64,000 nt of DNA from Motiliproteus coralliicola (GCF_003345655.1 NZ_QQOH01000003.1:310001-374000); one strand, 5' to 3'. Positions 1-9,559 are shown, numbered from the stretch's first letter. The notes: generated from the letters alone by a model not told the origin. Made by a program: numbers and translations.

Positions 1-626
1 CGTTTGCCAACCTGATCGACCGCTATCTGGTGGCCGCCGAAGTCAGCGGCATAGAGCCGGTCATCCTGCTCAACAAAACCGACCTGTTGACCGAGCCCGA
101 GCGTCGGGCCGAGCTGGACAAGATGCTCGCCAGCTATGAGCAGATCGGCTACAAGGTGCTGCACGCCTCGACCCTGTCCGAGGAAGGTCTGCGCGAACTG
201 AAAGCCGAACTCGACCAGCGCACCAGCGTGTTCGTCGGCCAGTCAGGGGTGGGCAAATCCTCGCTGATCAACACCCTGTTGCCCGGCGTCGATATTAAAG
301 TCGGCGCCCTGTCCGAAGCCAAACTCAAAGGTACCCACACCACCACCACGGCGCGGATCTACCACTTCCCTGACGGTGGCGACCTGATCGACTCCCCCGG
401 TATCCGCGAGTTTGGTCTCTGGCATATCGAACCCGAGCAGCTGCTGGAAGGGTTCGTCGAATTCCGCCCCTTCCTGGGCCACTGCAGATTCCGTGACTGT
501 AAACACCAGCAGGAACCCAGCTGTGCTCTGCTCGAGGCTCTGGAGCAGGGCAAGATCGAACCGCGTCGCATGGAGAGCTACCGCCTAATCCGACAGAGTC
601 TGGAGGACGGCATCGGCCCCCATTGA
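1..626 (+). CDS. rsgA: Small ribosomal subunit biogenesis GTPase RsgA (5' end cut by window)
   Basis: Circularly permuted GTPase that helps late maturation of the 30S subunit. The open frame runs in from the left edge (first full codon at base 3), so the N-terminal OB-fold is missing. The visible part shows the permuted motif order: G4 NKTD, then the P-loop GQSGVGKSS, a TTTTAR switch and G3 DSPG. A C-terminal zinc-knuckle follows with Cys-x4-Cys-x-His and a later Cys (CRFRDCKH, then SCALL). This combination is diagnostic of RsgA/YjeQ. The ATG/GTG codons near base 30 are internal, not the start. The following HDOD, rhdA and psd genes match the order seen in Pseudomonas-like genomes. Confidence 0.95.
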   Translation, partial: FANLIDRYLVAAEVSGIEPVILLNKTDLLTEPERRAELDKMLASYEQIGYKVLHASTLSEEGLRELKAELDQRTSVFVGQSGVGKSSLINTLLPGVDIKVGALSEAKLKGTHTTTTARIYHFPDGGDLIDSPGIREFGLWHIEPEQLLEGFVEFRPFLGHCRFRDCKHQQEPSCALLEALEQGKIEPRRMESYRLIRQSLEDGIGPH

Positions 627-756
627 ATTAATGGCCCTGTCGTTGACATAGCGCAACCAAGGCGCGGTTTGAGCCCTGGGTCGACACTGGGAAGCGGCTC
701 GGCGGGGTGCTATATTCCTTTCAAAAATCGGTAGTTAGGGAAGCATAAGGATTTCA

Positions 757-2403
757 ATGGTGTCGACTCCTATCCCATCCGGTGCTGACCAATGGCTGGA
801 GCTGTTGGCCGACAAGCTGTTGCCGGTTCCAGCCCGTACCGTACTGATACTGCGCAAACAGCTGCAGAATCCGGCTGTCTCGCTACAACAGCTCACTCCA
901 TTGATTGAATCCGATCCGGTGCTGTCGCTCCATTGCGTCAGCCTCGCCAACCAACTGAACCGCAACCCCGATACCAACGTCACCAGCATCGAACTGGCTG
1001 TCGCCACCCTGGGGTTGGAACGAATTACCGAGCTAGCCACCAAACTCCCGGCCATCAAGCTCAATAACGCCAGCGTCCCCCATAAACAGTATTACCATGC
1101 CCTGGGTAACAGCTTTCACGCCGCCGCCCAGGCTCGGATGCTCTGTCGATATCGCGATGCCTCGATCATCAACGCCACCCGTACCGCCGCGCTGTTTTAT
1201 GGTTTGGGGCACTGGGCGCTGTGGCGCTACGCCCCTCATCAGGCCAGCGAAATCAAAATCCGGATCTACGAACAGCAGCAGGACAGTGCCGAGGCCGAAC
1301 AGGTGGTACTCGGCTGTACCGTTCAACAACTCTCAGAACGGCTGGTGGAGCACTGGCAGCTATCACCGCTGGCGATCGAAGCCCTCAAACACGAGAACTC
1401 TCCAGACGCCCAGCAACTGGACCTGATCCACCAGCGCGCGGCCCAACTGGGTGAGCTGGATGAAGATGACAAACGCACCATCAAACAGCTGCTGAATGCC
1501 CAACATTACCCGGTCAAACTGGCCAACTGGCTCTGCCTGACCGCACCGATGGGTTGGAACTACCCCAAGACCGTCCGAATCTGCCAACTGATCAGCGATC
1601 TGTTGCAAAAACCGCTGGACGACACCAACGCCCTGCTCCACCAACAGTGTGTCCAGGCATCCCGTGCCCATCCGATGCCCGATCTGCTCAACCCGGCTGC
1701 CATGATGTTGCTGCTGCCGTCCGAGCAGGTTCTCAGCTACCGCCTGGACAGCGAGAGCGCGGCCACCAAAGTCGAGACCACATTACTGAAGCGGAAATCG
1801 ATCCAGCCGAAAGTTGATGACGATGACGCCACCCCGTCAAGCGCTCCAAGGCCGGAGCCCGAACAGTTGGAGATCAGCGACTTTGTCGATAAGGAGCTGT
1901 TCCAGAGAATTCTCCACCGGCTGGTCAAGGCGGTAGACAAGATTAAAGATCACAGTCAGGCGATCGAGCTGGTGCAGAAGGCATTAACCGAGGCTCTGGG
2001 TGCTGAGCGCGCGCTGACCTTCCATATCGACGGCGAGATGCGCCTGAAGACCCTGTCGTTCAGGGGCTGCAGTCACGATGATCGAATCACCAGACTGACC
2101 ATGAACCTCAAGCATCCGGGCTTGCTGCAGCGACTGGCGCAAAAGCCCACCGCGGTCTGGGTCAGCGAGCACAACAACCGCCAGATCCGCGCCGAGATGT
2201 CCGAGCGCTTCCGGGCGGTCTGTCATCCAGACAGTTTTATGTTGGTATCTTTGTTCCTCAACCAACGGCCCTCACTGATTGTCTACGCGGATATGCGCGA
2301 CAGGGGGGCACGCCTGAGCCAGTTCCAGTTTGAAAAGTTCAAGCAGCTGATGGCTGCCGCCAACCGTTGCATGCACCAGATCAATCAGCGCGACGACGGC
2401 TGA
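757..2403 (+). CDS. HDOD domain protein with C-terminal GAF-like region
   Basis: Cytoplasmic 548-residue signalling protein of unknown target. Roughly residues 15-240 form an HDOD domain (an HD-related fold without the HD metal pair), with the typical start PVLSLHCVSLANQ and the segment SIELAVATLGLERITEL. Residues about 345-370 are a charged, Pro-rich linker, and about 375-545 look like a GAF-type sensor domain. The ATG at 757 follows an ATAAGG ribosome-binding site. HDOD proteins act in stress, motility or c-di-GMP networks in proteobacteria, but the specific role cannot be read here. Its position between rsgA and rhdA is conserved in related genomes as I recall them. Confidence 0.85.
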   Translation: MVSTPIPSGADQWLELLADKLLPVPARTVLILRKQLQNPAVSLQQLTPLIESDPVLSLHCVSLANQLNRNPDTNVTSIELAVATLGLERITELATKLPAIKLNNASVPHKQYYHALGNSFHAAAQARMLCRYRDASIINATRTAALFYGLGHWALWRYAPHQASEIKIRIYEQQQDSAEAEQVVLGCTVQQLSERLVEHWQLSPLAIEALKHENSPDAQQLDLIHQRAAQLGELDEDDKRTIKQLLNAQHYPVKLANWLCLTAPMGWNYPKTVRICQLISDLLQKPLDDTNALLHQQCVQASRAHPMPDLLNPAAMMLLLPSEQVLSYRLDSESAATKVETTLLKRKSIQPKVDDDDATPSSAPRPEPEQLEISDFVDKELFQRILHRLVKAVDKIKDHSQAIELVQKALTEALGAERALTFHIDGEMRLKTLSFRGCSHDDRITRLTMNLKHPGLLQRLAQKPTAVWVSEHNNRQIRAEMSERFRAVCHPDSFMLVSLFLNQRPSLIVYADMRDRGARLSQFQFEKFKQLMAAANRCMHQINQRDDG

Positions 2404-2545
2404 CATCGGCCCCTGCAACTAGCGCCTAACCGCGTCAACCCAACACAGCCTGTCTCCGTCGGCAAAAGCGATGACAACAGCACTGCGCAGTCCGGCGCCG
2501 ATAGGCTACAATGGTCGGCCGTTTAGTTTGCTGTTGAGATGTTCT

Positions 2546-3361
2546 ATGGCCGACCTGCCGTTGTTACTCGAACCCCAAGCACTGTCCGAGCAGCTGGATA
2601 ATCCGAATCTGCTGATTATCGATCTGTGCAGCTCCGACAGCTATGCTCGCGGTCATGTCCCCGGAGCTATCTGGATGGATCCGGCCCGATTACAGCGCGG
2701 CAGCGGCCCGGTACCCAATAAACTGCCGAACGCTGATCAACTCAGCCAGCTGTTTTCTGAACTTGGACTGACCGCCACAAGCCACGTAATCGCCTACGAC
2801 GACCAGCTCGGTGCGCTGGCCGGACGACTGATCTGGACTCTGGATATCGTCGGCCATCGCCACAGCTCGGTCATCCACGGCCAACTTCCCGCCTGGATCG
2901 GAGCTGGATTGGCACTGGAGCAACAACCCAATTCAGCGACGCCGAGTACCTTTGTCGCCGAGATCAATGAGTCTCTGGTTGCGGATATCCCCTATATCCT
3001 GGAGCACCTGGACGATGAGCAGGTGGCGATCTGGGACGCCCGCTCGGCGGAAGAGTACCGTGGAGATAAAGTGGTAAACGCCGCCAAGGGAGGACATATC
3101 CCCGGCGCGATCCACTTCGAATGGACCTCGAGCCTTCGTGGTCTGCAAGACTGGCGCCTACAGGATCTGGAAGCGATCCGCCGCCACTTGGACAGCCTTG
3201 GGCTGGGCAGCGACAAAACCGTCGTCACCCACTGCCAGACCCATCGCCGCTCCGGTCTGACCTACCTGATCGCCAAAGCCCTCGGATATCCGGATATCCG
3301 CTGCTACGACGGTTCCTGGTTTGAATGGGGTAATCACCCCGACACCCCCGTCGAGCGCTGA
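2546..3361 (+). CDS. rhdA: Thiosulfate sulfurtransferase, RhdA-type rhodanese
   Basis: Tandem-rhodanese enzyme that moves sulfane sulfur from thiosulfate to a thiol acceptor such as cyanide or thioredoxin. I start it at the ATG at 2546 (MADLPLLLEP), giving 271 residues. An upstream in-frame ATG at 2471 would add 25 residues unlike any rhodanese. The first domain lacks a catalytic Cys. The second carries the active loop HCQTHRRSG, which matches the unusual RhdA loop of Azotobacter/Pseudomonas rather than the CRKGVT loop of mammalian rhodanese or CG(S)GVT of mercaptopyruvate sulfurtransferase. The C-terminus GSWFEWGNHPDTPVE is also RhdA-like. Cytoplasmic, no signal peptide. Confidence 0.9.
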   Translation: MADLPLLLEPQALSEQLDNPNLLIIDLCSSDSYARGHVPGAIWMDPARLQRGSGPVPNKLPNADQLSQLFSELGLTATSHVIAYDDQLGALAGRLIWTLDIVGHRHSSVIHGQLPAWIGAGLALEQQPNSATPSTFVAEINESLVADIPYILEHLDDEQVAIWDARSAEEYRGDKVVNAAKGGHIPGAIHFEWTSSLRGLQDWRLQDLEAIRRHLDSLGLGSDKTVVTHCQTHRRSGLTYLIAKALGYPDIRCYDGSWFEWGNHPDTPVER

Positions 3362-3414
3362 TAACGCCCGATAACCTGATTAACCTTTCACCTGAACGAG
3401 ATTAACGACCCAAG

Positions 3415-4308
3415 ATGGCCCGTCTGTTCGCACTGCTGCAATACCTGATTCCACAACACCTGTTGTCTCGCCTGGTCGGCCGCTTGGCCGACAGCCGCAT
3501 CGGTTGGATTAAAAACAGCTTTATCCGTCTCTTCCACCGTATCTACGGCCTCAATATGGCCGAAGCACTGGAACCCGAACCAACCGCCTATCCGAGCTTC
3601 AATGCCTTCTTTACCCGCGCCCTGAAACCCGGCGCACGCCCGATCGATCCGGACCCGACCCGCCTGGTCTGCCCCGCCGATGGTGCAGTCAGCCAGCTGG
3701 GGCCGATCGATTACGGCCGAATCTTCCAGGCAAAGGGTCACAGCTACAGCCTCACCACCCTGATCGGCGGCGATGTTGAGCTAGCCAAAGAGTTTCAAAA
3801 CGGTCAGTTCGCCACCATCTACCTGTCACCCAAGGATTACCACCGCGTCCATATGCCGGTCGATGGCCGCCTACGGCAGATGATCTACGTTCCCGGCGAT
3901 CTGTTTTCGGTCAACAACGCCACCGTGTCCGAGGTCCCTAACCTGTTCGCCCGCAACGAGCGGCTGGTGGCCATCTTCGATACCGCTCAGGGCCCGATGG
4001 CGATGATCCTGGTCGGTGCCATGATCGTGGCCGGTATCGAAACGGTCTGGGCCGGCCAGGTAGCTCCGAAGCCGCGTTCGGTCGAACGGGTCGACTACAC
4101 TGGCAACACCAGCGCCGATCCGATCGTCCTCGCCAAAGGCGACGAGATGGGACGCTTCAAGCTGGGCTCCACCGTCATCCTGCTGTTCGGTGAAGATCAG
4201 ATCGAATGGCTGCAACAATACGGCAGCGGCACCGCGACCCGCCTCGGCGAGCCGCTGGCGCAATCTCGCGCACCCAAGCCTGATTCTGACCAGACCGAAA
4301 CCGAATAA
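3415..4308 (+). CDS. psd: Phosphatidylserine decarboxylase proenzyme
   Basis: Converts phosphatidylserine to phosphatidylethanolamine at the inner membrane. The 297-residue length is normal for the proteobacterial enzyme. The self-cleavage motif LGST sits at residues 250-253. Cleavage before Ser252 would give a beta chain and a small alpha chain carrying the pyruvoyl group. Conserved features include FFTRALKPGARPID (about residues 65-78), the PADG segment (87-90) and the SPKDYHRVHMP block (138-148), whose histidine is part of the catalytic machinery. The gene starts 53 bases after rhdA and precedes ygfZ by 22 bases, so the three may be cotranscribed. Confidence 0.96.
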   Translation: MARLFALLQYLIPQHLLSRLVGRLADSRIGWIKNSFIRLFHRIYGLNMAEALEPEPTAYPSFNAFFTRALKPGARPIDPDPTRLVCPADGAVSQLGPIDYGRIFQAKGHSYSLTTLIGGDVELAKEFQNGQFATIYLSPKDYHRVHMPVDGRLRQMIYVPGDLFSVNNATVSEVPNLFARNERLVAIFDTAQGPMAMILVGAMIVAGIETVWAGQVAPKPRSVERVDYTGNTSADPIVLAKGDEMGRFKLGSTVILLFGEDQIEWLQQYGSGTATRLGEPLAQSRAPKPDSDQTETE

Positions 4309-4330
4309 GCGACAAACGGATAGCATCACC

Positions 4331-5338
4331 ATGGCCAACCAACGCTGGATCGAATTCATCAACCAACAACCGCTGACGGCAACCGCCGACGAGTCCCAAA
4401 CCCTGCTGACACCCTTGCTGTCACAACGCCTGATCGGCCTGGAGGGTCCGGATTCGATCAGCTATCTGCAAGGTCAGCTGACGGCCGATCTGGCCAAGCT
4501 CAGTAGCGAGCAGAGCCTGTTGGCCGCCAACTGCACCCCCAAAGGGATGGTGATCAGCGTATTGCGTTTGATCCAGCTGGAGCCGCAGTCACTGTTGCTA
4601 CGGCTATCGAGCGCAATCGAGGAGCCCGCACTGGCCAACCTGAAGAAGTTCAGCGTGTTCTCCAAGCTAAGCTGGAACGATGTGGCCGACGACTGGTGCG
4701 GCCTGGGCCTTTGCGGCGATGCAGCCGAATCCTTGTTGCAACAGGCCGGCTTCAACGCGCCCCAAGCGCTGAATCACCAAAGCCGCAATGACGGGATCGT
4801 ACTGATCAAGGTCGGCCCTCAACGCTTTGAACTCTGGTGTCCGGCCGATCAAGCCGAGGCACTTTGGCTGCAGCTGGCCGAAGGCAGCCAGGCGGCACCA
4901 GAAAGTTGCTGGCAGGCCGCCGAAATCGAAGCCGGACTGGTGCAGCTCGATGCCGACAGCATCGACAGCTACATCCCGCAGATGCTAAACCTGCAGGCGG
5001 TCGATGCGGTCAGCTTCGACAAGGGCTGCTATACCGGCCAGGAGGTTGTGGCCCGACTGCAATTTCGTGGCAAACTGAAAAAACTGCTGTTTGGCGCCCG
5101 AACCGATGCCAGCAGAGTTGAAACCGGCACTGCACTGTTCAACAGTCAGGGAAGAAACGTGGGCAAAGTGCTCCATTGCGCAGAACTGGAACGCGGTACC
5201 CTGCTTCAGGCCGTGATCAGCAAGAAAGGTGCCGATGAAGGGGATCTGCGTCTGGGTAGCGTCGATGGCGAAGCCGTGAAGTTACTCAGCCTGCCCTACG
5301 AGATCGAGCCGGAGTTGTTTGAACGCCCGGAGCGCTAA
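4331..5338 (+). CDS. ygfZ: tRNA-modifying / Fe-S maintenance protein YgfZ
   Basis: Folate-binding GcvT-like protein needed for full activity of some Fe-S enzymes such as MiaB. The family signature K-G-C-Y-T-G-Q-E is intact at residues 231-238, with the functionally important Cys233. The start is the ATG at 4331, 22 bases after psd, giving 335 residues. The frame is open further upstream inside psd, but that part has no YgfZ homology. The N-terminal half (GLEGPDSISYLQGQLTADL) is typical of the family. No membrane or export signal. Confidence 0.93.
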   Translation: MANQRWIEFINQQPLTATADESQTLLTPLLSQRLIGLEGPDSISYLQGQLTADLAKLSSEQSLLAANCTPKGMVISVLRLIQLEPQSLLLRLSSAIEEPALANLKKFSVFSKLSWNDVADDWCGLGLCGDAAESLLQQAGFNAPQALNHQSRNDGIVLIKVGPQRFELWCPADQAEALWLQLAEGSQAAPESCWQAAEIEAGLVQLDADSIDSYIPQMLNLQAVDAVSFDKGCYTGQEVVARLQFRGKLKKLLFGARTDASRVETGTALFNSQGRNVGKVLHCAELERGTLLQAVISKKGADEGDLRLGSVDGEAVKLLSLPYEIEPELFERPER

Positions 5339-5347
5339 TGGTTAAGC

Positions 5348-6238
5348 TTAGGAGGCTCGCTTCATCACGAGCCCCCTGACCCAACGCCAGCGACTGATCA
5401 GCATGGCGCCGAAAATCAATCCACAGCCCAGCAGTTGCTGCGCGCTCATCTGCTCTGCAAACCACAACGCCGCCAGCAGCGCCGTCCAAACCGGCTCCAA
5501 AATCATGATCAACGCGGCATGGCTGGCAGGCGCCAACCCCTGACCGTAGGTCTGCAAAGTAAAGCGAAGACTGGTGGCAATCAGGGCACTGGCCAGCAGC
5601 CAGCCCCAGATACCGGCCTCGACCACCTCAGGCCAGGGTTCGATGAACACCGAAACCAGGCCATTGATCATCCCTACCATCAACAGCTGAACCGCAGCCA
5701 GAATCACCGCCGGCATCTCGCTGGCAAGATGGGCCATCAGGGTAAAATGCAGCGAAAACAGCAAGGCCGCCGCCAGGAAGTAGAACTGGCCGGGATCGGT
5801 ATTAAATCCACCGTTAAGCGATAATAGCGCCAACCCGGCCACCGCCACCGGCAGCGCCAGCAGGGTATTACCGCTCGCCCTTTCACCGTAGATCAACCAG
5901 GCGGTAACAGGAACCAGCACCACCCCCAGGCTGGTGATAAACGCCCCTTCCCCCAGGTGCTGGCCCTTATCCAGCCCCTGAATCCAGGTCAGGATCGCCA
6001 TCGCCATCACCACCCCCAGCAACAGGGCCCGAGGCAGCAGGTCGGCGCGCTTGAGCCAGTGCCACTTGGCGCGGCTGATCAGCAGCAGCACCAGTCCAGC
6101 CAGCACAAACCGAATACCGATAAACAGCAACGGTGGCAGGCCCTGCAGCGCCTCTTTGGAGAAGATCCACCCGGCAGCAGCCAACAGGGTTACCAGTACC
6201 AACACCAGGTCGGCACGGGCGGAGGTTGAAAGGGGCAA
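5348..6238 (-). CDS. EamA-family drug/metabolite transporter
   Basis: Inner-membrane exporter of the DMT superfamily with ten predicted membrane helices in two EamA repeats; substrate unknown. I place the start at a TTG at 6238 with an AGG six bases upstream, giving about 296 residues, the usual length. The frame stays open to another TTG at 6355, which would add 39 non-membrane residues. A characteristic start of repeat 1 is AAGWIFSKEALQGLPPLLF, and repeat 2 ends in a glutamate-containing helix (LIMILEPVWTALLAALWF). It is convergent with ygfZ, leaving a nine-base gap and no visible terminator. Confidence 0.85.
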   Translation of the reverse strand: MPLSTSARADLVLVLVTLLAAAGWIFSKEALQGLPPLLFIGIRFVLAGLVLLLISRAKWHWLKRADLLPRALLLGVVMAMAILTWIQGLDKGQHLGEGAFITSLGVVLVPVTAWLIYGERASGNTLLALPVAVAGLALLSLNGGFNTDPGQFYFLAAALLFSLHFTLMAHLASEMPAVILAAVQLLMVGMINGLVSVFIEPWPEVVEAGIWGWLLASALIATSLRFTLQTYGQGLAPASHAALIMILEPVWTALLAALWFAEQMSAQQLLGCGLIFGAMLISRWRWVRGLVMKRAS

Positions 6239-6436
6239 GGGATACCTCGGCAAGCGGAGAATTAGCGGCGCTCGATTTCGATCTGCGCCTGACAAACAGG
6301 GACGCAGCTTAAGCGATATCAGAGACAGAAAGAAGCCAAGCCCTGAAACGGGCAAATAGCTGAAGAAATAGAGGGGCGAGAAAACCGCAGAGAAGCAGCG
6401 GCCAACCTGGCCGCTGCTGGATGGGAATCCGCTGGA

Positions 6437-6931
6437 TCAGTAGTCGCGATACTCGTTGACTACACTGACCTCTCCCGACTCGGATAAACCATAGACTTTG
6501 AAGTCATCTCGGCGGGCACCGGGGTCATCCATTCCGGGACCGCCCGACGGCATTCCCGGCACCGTCAACAAACGGATATCTCCCGGATCGGCCAGCAGGC
6601 GTTTGATATCCTGCGCCGGCACATGCCCCTCGATCACCTTACCGTCGATAACCGCGGTATGGCAGGACGCCCCCTGAGGCGGCACGCCATGCTGCTGTTT
6701 AATCGCGTTCAGGTTATCGACGGTACGATCATCAACGATAAAGCTGTGCTCTCGCAGGTGGTCGATCCAGCCTTTACAGCAACCACAAGAGGCGGAGCGA
6801 TAGACCGTAATCTGATGGCTCTCGGCGGTACGCCCCTCTAGCCAGACCGGGTCACCGGCCTGAACCGTGTAGGAAGGGAGCCAAAGGCTTGCGGCCAGCG
6901 ACAGAGTAAGAACAATGGGTTTGATGGACAT
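6437..6931 (-). CDS. Exported DUF411 (CopG-like) metal-binding protein
   Basis: Periplasmic protein of the DUF411 family, 164 residues with a signal peptide (about residues 1-25, ending VQAG). The core holds the cysteine cluster SASCGCCKGW, a later SCHTAVIDGKVIEGHVPAQD block and the VPGMPSGGPGM segment typical of the family. DUF411 proteins are often found in copper or other metal resistance neighbourhoods, and a copper role here is inference only. It lies 29 bases downstream of the cytochrome c gene, and with the unknown gene at 7526-7987 forms a same-strand trio that is probably one operon. Confidence 0.85.
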   Translation of the reverse strand: MSIKPIVLTLSLAASLWLPSYTVQAGDPVWLEGRTAESHQITVYRSASCGCCKGWIDHLREHSFIVDDRTVDNLNAIKQQHGVPPQGASCHTAVIDGKVIEGHVPAQDIKRLLADPGDIRLLTVPGMPSGGPGMDDPGARRDDFKVYGLSESGEVSVVNEYRDY

Positions 6932-6960
6932 AATTAATATTCTCCACGCACTTCGATAGT

Positions 6961-7431
6961 TTAACTTTTATGCCGCTTTAACCAGAGCTGATAGCCCTGA
7001 TCCGGCCAATAACTTTGGAAATAGGCGATCAAGCTACTGATCTGCTCAGGGCTTAACTTGTCCCCCCAAGCAGGCATAGTTCCCTGACTTCCCTCGCTGA
7101 TGGTCTTCATTAATTGTGGGTATGGGTGATGCCAGGCATGGGCACTGCCATCCAGCGGAGGCGGTGGGTAAAGTCCCCGCGAATCCGGCTGCATCCAGTT
7201 GCTAGCCCCCTGGGCTCGCCGGCCATGACAGACCGCACAGTTTTGATCGAACAGCAGTTTGCCCTGCTCGACCTGCGACGAGCTATACCAGCGCCCGGTC
7301 TGTGGATCCTTCTTCCAGGGAATATCATCCTGGGCACAGCCCCCCAGCAACGCGACAAGCAGAGCCAATATCAGCGCTCGACCTGCCATAGGTCTAACCG
7401 GCCGTCGAACCGGAGAATTGATTGATTTCAT
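6961..7431 (-). CDS. Monohaem c-type cytochrome, probable lipoprotein
   Basis: 156-residue exported class I cytochrome c. A hydrophobic N-terminus ends in LLGGCAQDD, a good lipobox with Cys about residue 32, so it is probably anchored to a membrane. The haem motif CAVCHG follows (LLFDQNCAVCH), and a probable distal Met ligand is in GTMPAWGDKLSPEQ. The C-terminus (ISSLIAYFQSYWPDQGYQ) is a standard cytochrome helix. The start ATG at 7431 was chosen as the first Met of the signal. It probably transfers electrons in the periplasm; the partner is unknown. It may be cotranscribed with the DUF411 gene. Confidence 0.88.
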   Translation of the reverse strand: MKSINSPVRRPVRPMAGRALILALLVALLGGCAQDDIPWKKDPQTGRWYSSSQVEQGKLLFDQNCAVCHGRRAQGASNWMQPDSRGLYPPPPLDGSAHAWHHPYPQLMKTISEGSQGTMPAWGDKLSPEQISSLIAYFQSYWPDQGYQLWLKRHKS

Positions 7432-7525
7432 CGATGTTGCCTACTTCATCGTTGCAGACCATGCCGCAACGCTTAAATCCATGGCCTGGTTTGATCAGGC
7501 CATCCTCGATTCGCTTGAGAGCAAC

Positions 7526-7987
7526 TTATAGACGCAGAACGCAGTGTAATACGCGGTGACTGGGTGGAATAAACCCAGCCTGATAGATCGGCTTTGCAGT
7601 GTGATATGGCCCGGCTCGGATCCGGTCACTTAGACTCAATGACTCGGTAGCGACGTCAAAAACCTGATCCAGATCCAGTACAACCGCGGCGTCCGTGTCC
7701 AGAGCCATGGACAGACTGCTATTCAGGGTCGCACTGCCCCAGCAGGGTAGGTCAGCGAGTGTTAAGGGATTGGAGTCGTCCTGCGGTTGGCAATGCGTAT
7801 GCATTGAAGGATAGGTCGCTGACTTCTCGGTTGAGATCTCAAATCGGTCTTCGAACTCAACCTCATCGCCCACGGCTATCATCGGAACCGATGATGCCAT
7901 CGCCAGGCCACAGAACAGCGTACTGACAGCCAACAAGATGGCGATCAGAGAACGATTTCTGAATGCGAGATGGTTGATCCAAGACAA
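7526..7987 (-). CDS. Exported protein of unknown function
   Basis: 153 residues; I do not recognise the family. A membrane or signal segment lies at about residues 13-32 (SLIAILLAVSTLFCGLAMAS). The mature part has a His-Cys pair (MHTHCQPQDD), a Cys-Trp (LPCWGSATL), and a C-terminal Pro/His-rich tail with one more Cys (SHRVLHCVLRL). Scattered Cys/His and the neighbouring DUF411 and cytochrome genes hint at a metal-related role, which is inference. The best start is a TTG at 7987, with no convincing ribosome-binding site, so the true start may differ. It is the first gene of the minus-strand trio. Confidence 0.6.
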   Translation of the reverse strand: MSWINHLAFRNRSLIAILLAVSTLFCGLAMASSVPMIAVGDEVEFEDRFEISTEKSATYPSMHTHCQPQDDSNPLTLADLPCWGSATLNSSLSMALDTDAAVVLDLDQVFDVATESLSLSDRIRAGPYHTAKPIYQAGFIPPSHRVLHCVLRL

Positions 7988-8145
7988 GAGACGATTTATC
8001 CAAGCCTGCTAGTTACTGACATTATGATTATCAAAGGGTAAAAGAGTTTCCATGATCGTGCTCAAGATCGCCAAAATGACAAAAAACTGCAGCTAGGGCT
8101 GAAGCAGTGTATATTCAGATCAATATCTTAAGGAGAAGAGGCGTC

Positions 8146-8544
8146 ATGACCAGAACCTTCGTGTTGAGCCTGCTGGTAGGCGGAATGCTGCCGTCCCTGG
8201 CTCAGGCCGAATCGATGAACCTGCGTTGCAGCTATACCGAAGCCAGCTACAGCGCGGCCTACATGAAACAGCCTGAGAGCCGTAAGTGTCCGCAGACGCG
8301 CTGCTACTATGACCTGCGTTTCAACACCGAGCAGACTCAGGCCAGCGTCAATCAGGCCGAAGGCTACCAATTCAGCCAGACCGAAGAGCAATATAAGCTC
8401 TACCGTGAGATGGAAAATCCGATCGTTGAAGGCATCGACAAGTCGGCCTTCCTGATCAACAAGAGCGATCTGAGCTACCGTTCACGCAAGTCCACACCGC
8501 CGGATGTCGTGATCGAAACCAGCGGTCAGTGCGAAGCGTTCTAA
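8146..8544 (+). CDS. Secreted Cys-containing protein of unknown function
   Basis: 132 residues from the ATG at 8146, which follows AGGAGAAGAGG. An earlier in-frame ATG/GTG at 8107 would put 13 odd residues before the signal. The signal peptide runs to about residue 20 (SLAQA, then ES). The mature protein has five cysteines (NLRCSY, SRKCPQTRCYY, GQCEAF), an arrangement that could give two disulfides. There are no internal membrane helices. I recognise no family. It stands alone, divergent from the DUF411 operon, in a clear intergenic space. Confidence 0.65.
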   Translation: MTRTFVLSLLVGGMLPSLAQAESMNLRCSYTEASYSAAYMKQPESRKCPQTRCYYDLRFNTEQTQASVNQAEGYQFSQTEEQYKLYREMENPIVEGIDKSAFLINKSDLSYRSRKSTPPDVVIETSGQCEAF

Positions 8545-8678
8545 GGGCACGGGCTCTGGCAGTGTGTTAACAGAGCCCAACATCGTCCCAGCAATCACCC
8601 CAACTAGCGGCCAATGCAAACTCCAGGCGTTAAGCTCCCGGCGAACCGTTCCGGTTGCAGCTACTGCGGAGAACTTAC

Positions 8679-9479
8679 TTAACCCTGCCCCATCTGTTTC
8701 AACAGCCGATTCACCGCCTGCAGATGTTCCGGATCATGATGGCACTGCCCCTGGACCTCAGCACAGATCGCCAGGAACTGATCCAGCGCGGTGGTTTCAC
8801 TTAATTTCAGTAAGCGCTTGGTCTGACGCAGGGCATAACTCGGTTTGGAGGCGATCTGCTGCGCCAGCTGCATCGCCCGCGGCAGCAACTGCGACTGCGG
8901 CAGCAACTCCAGCACCAATCCCAGCGATACCGCCTCGGCACCTTCCACAATCCGTCCGGTCAGAGCCAGCTCCGCCGCCCGTTGCGGACCTATCTTACGG
9001 GGCAGGAACCAGGCACCACCATCACCGGGTATGATCCCCAGATTGACAAAGGTCTCGCCGAACTTGGCCTTCTCGCCGGCCAGCGCCAGATCGCACATAT
9101 TGACCAGATCAAAACCGGCGCCGATGGCAGCACCGTTTACCGCGGCGATCACCGGAATCTCCAGTTCGCTCAACGCCAGCGGCAGACGCTGAATCCCCTG
9201 TTGATATCGCTGCGCCAGCTCGTCAGGCGAGCCGGCAAAGTCGTTACTGCGCTCGGCCATATCCTTAACATTACCGCCGGAGCAGAATGCCCGTCCGCCC
9301 CCGGTCAACACCAGGCACTGCACCTCCGACTGCTGATTCAACCACTCAACAAGCAACAGGATATCGTTAACGATCCGGGTCCCGGTCAGGGCATTACGGA
9401 CATCATCACGATTAAGGGTCAGTAGCGCGACGCGGCCATCGATCTGGAGTAGGCAGTCGGTAAGTCGGGGAGCGGTCAT
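8679..9479 (-). CDS. Enoyl-CoA hydratase/isomerase family protein
   Basis: Crotonase-fold enzyme of 266 residues acting on an acyl-CoA thioester; exact substrate unknown. The oxyanion-hole segments are present: GRAFCSGGNVKDM (the CoA-binding loop) and AAVNGAAIGAGFDLVNMCD. The glutamate that follows in GETFVNLGIIPGDGGAWFLP is in the position used by hydratases/isomerases. The ATG at 9479 has AGAGGA six bases upstream; the earlier TTG at 9500 does not. It is not flanked by a thiolase or dehydrogenase, so it is not an obvious beta-oxidation operon member. Confidence 0.9.
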   Translation of the reverse strand: MTAPRLTDCLLQIDGRVALLTLNRDDVRNALTGTRIVNDILLLVEWLNQQSEVQCLVLTGGGRAFCSGGNVKDMAERSNDFAGSPDELAQRYQQGIQRLPLALSELEIPVIAAVNGAAIGAGFDLVNMCDLALAGEKAKFGETFVNLGIIPGDGGAWFLPRKIGPQRAAELALTGRIVEGAEAVSLGLVLELLPQSQLLPRAMQLAQQIASKPSYALRQTKRLLKLSETTALDQFLAICAEVQGQCHHDPEHLQAVNRLLKQMGQG

Positions 9480-9559
9480 GGCGAGTCCTCTATTCAACAA
9501 TACGCAAGCGTATCTTCACCGAACAGAGACTGCCGGGCAAGTGGCAGCAGAGCCGAGAT

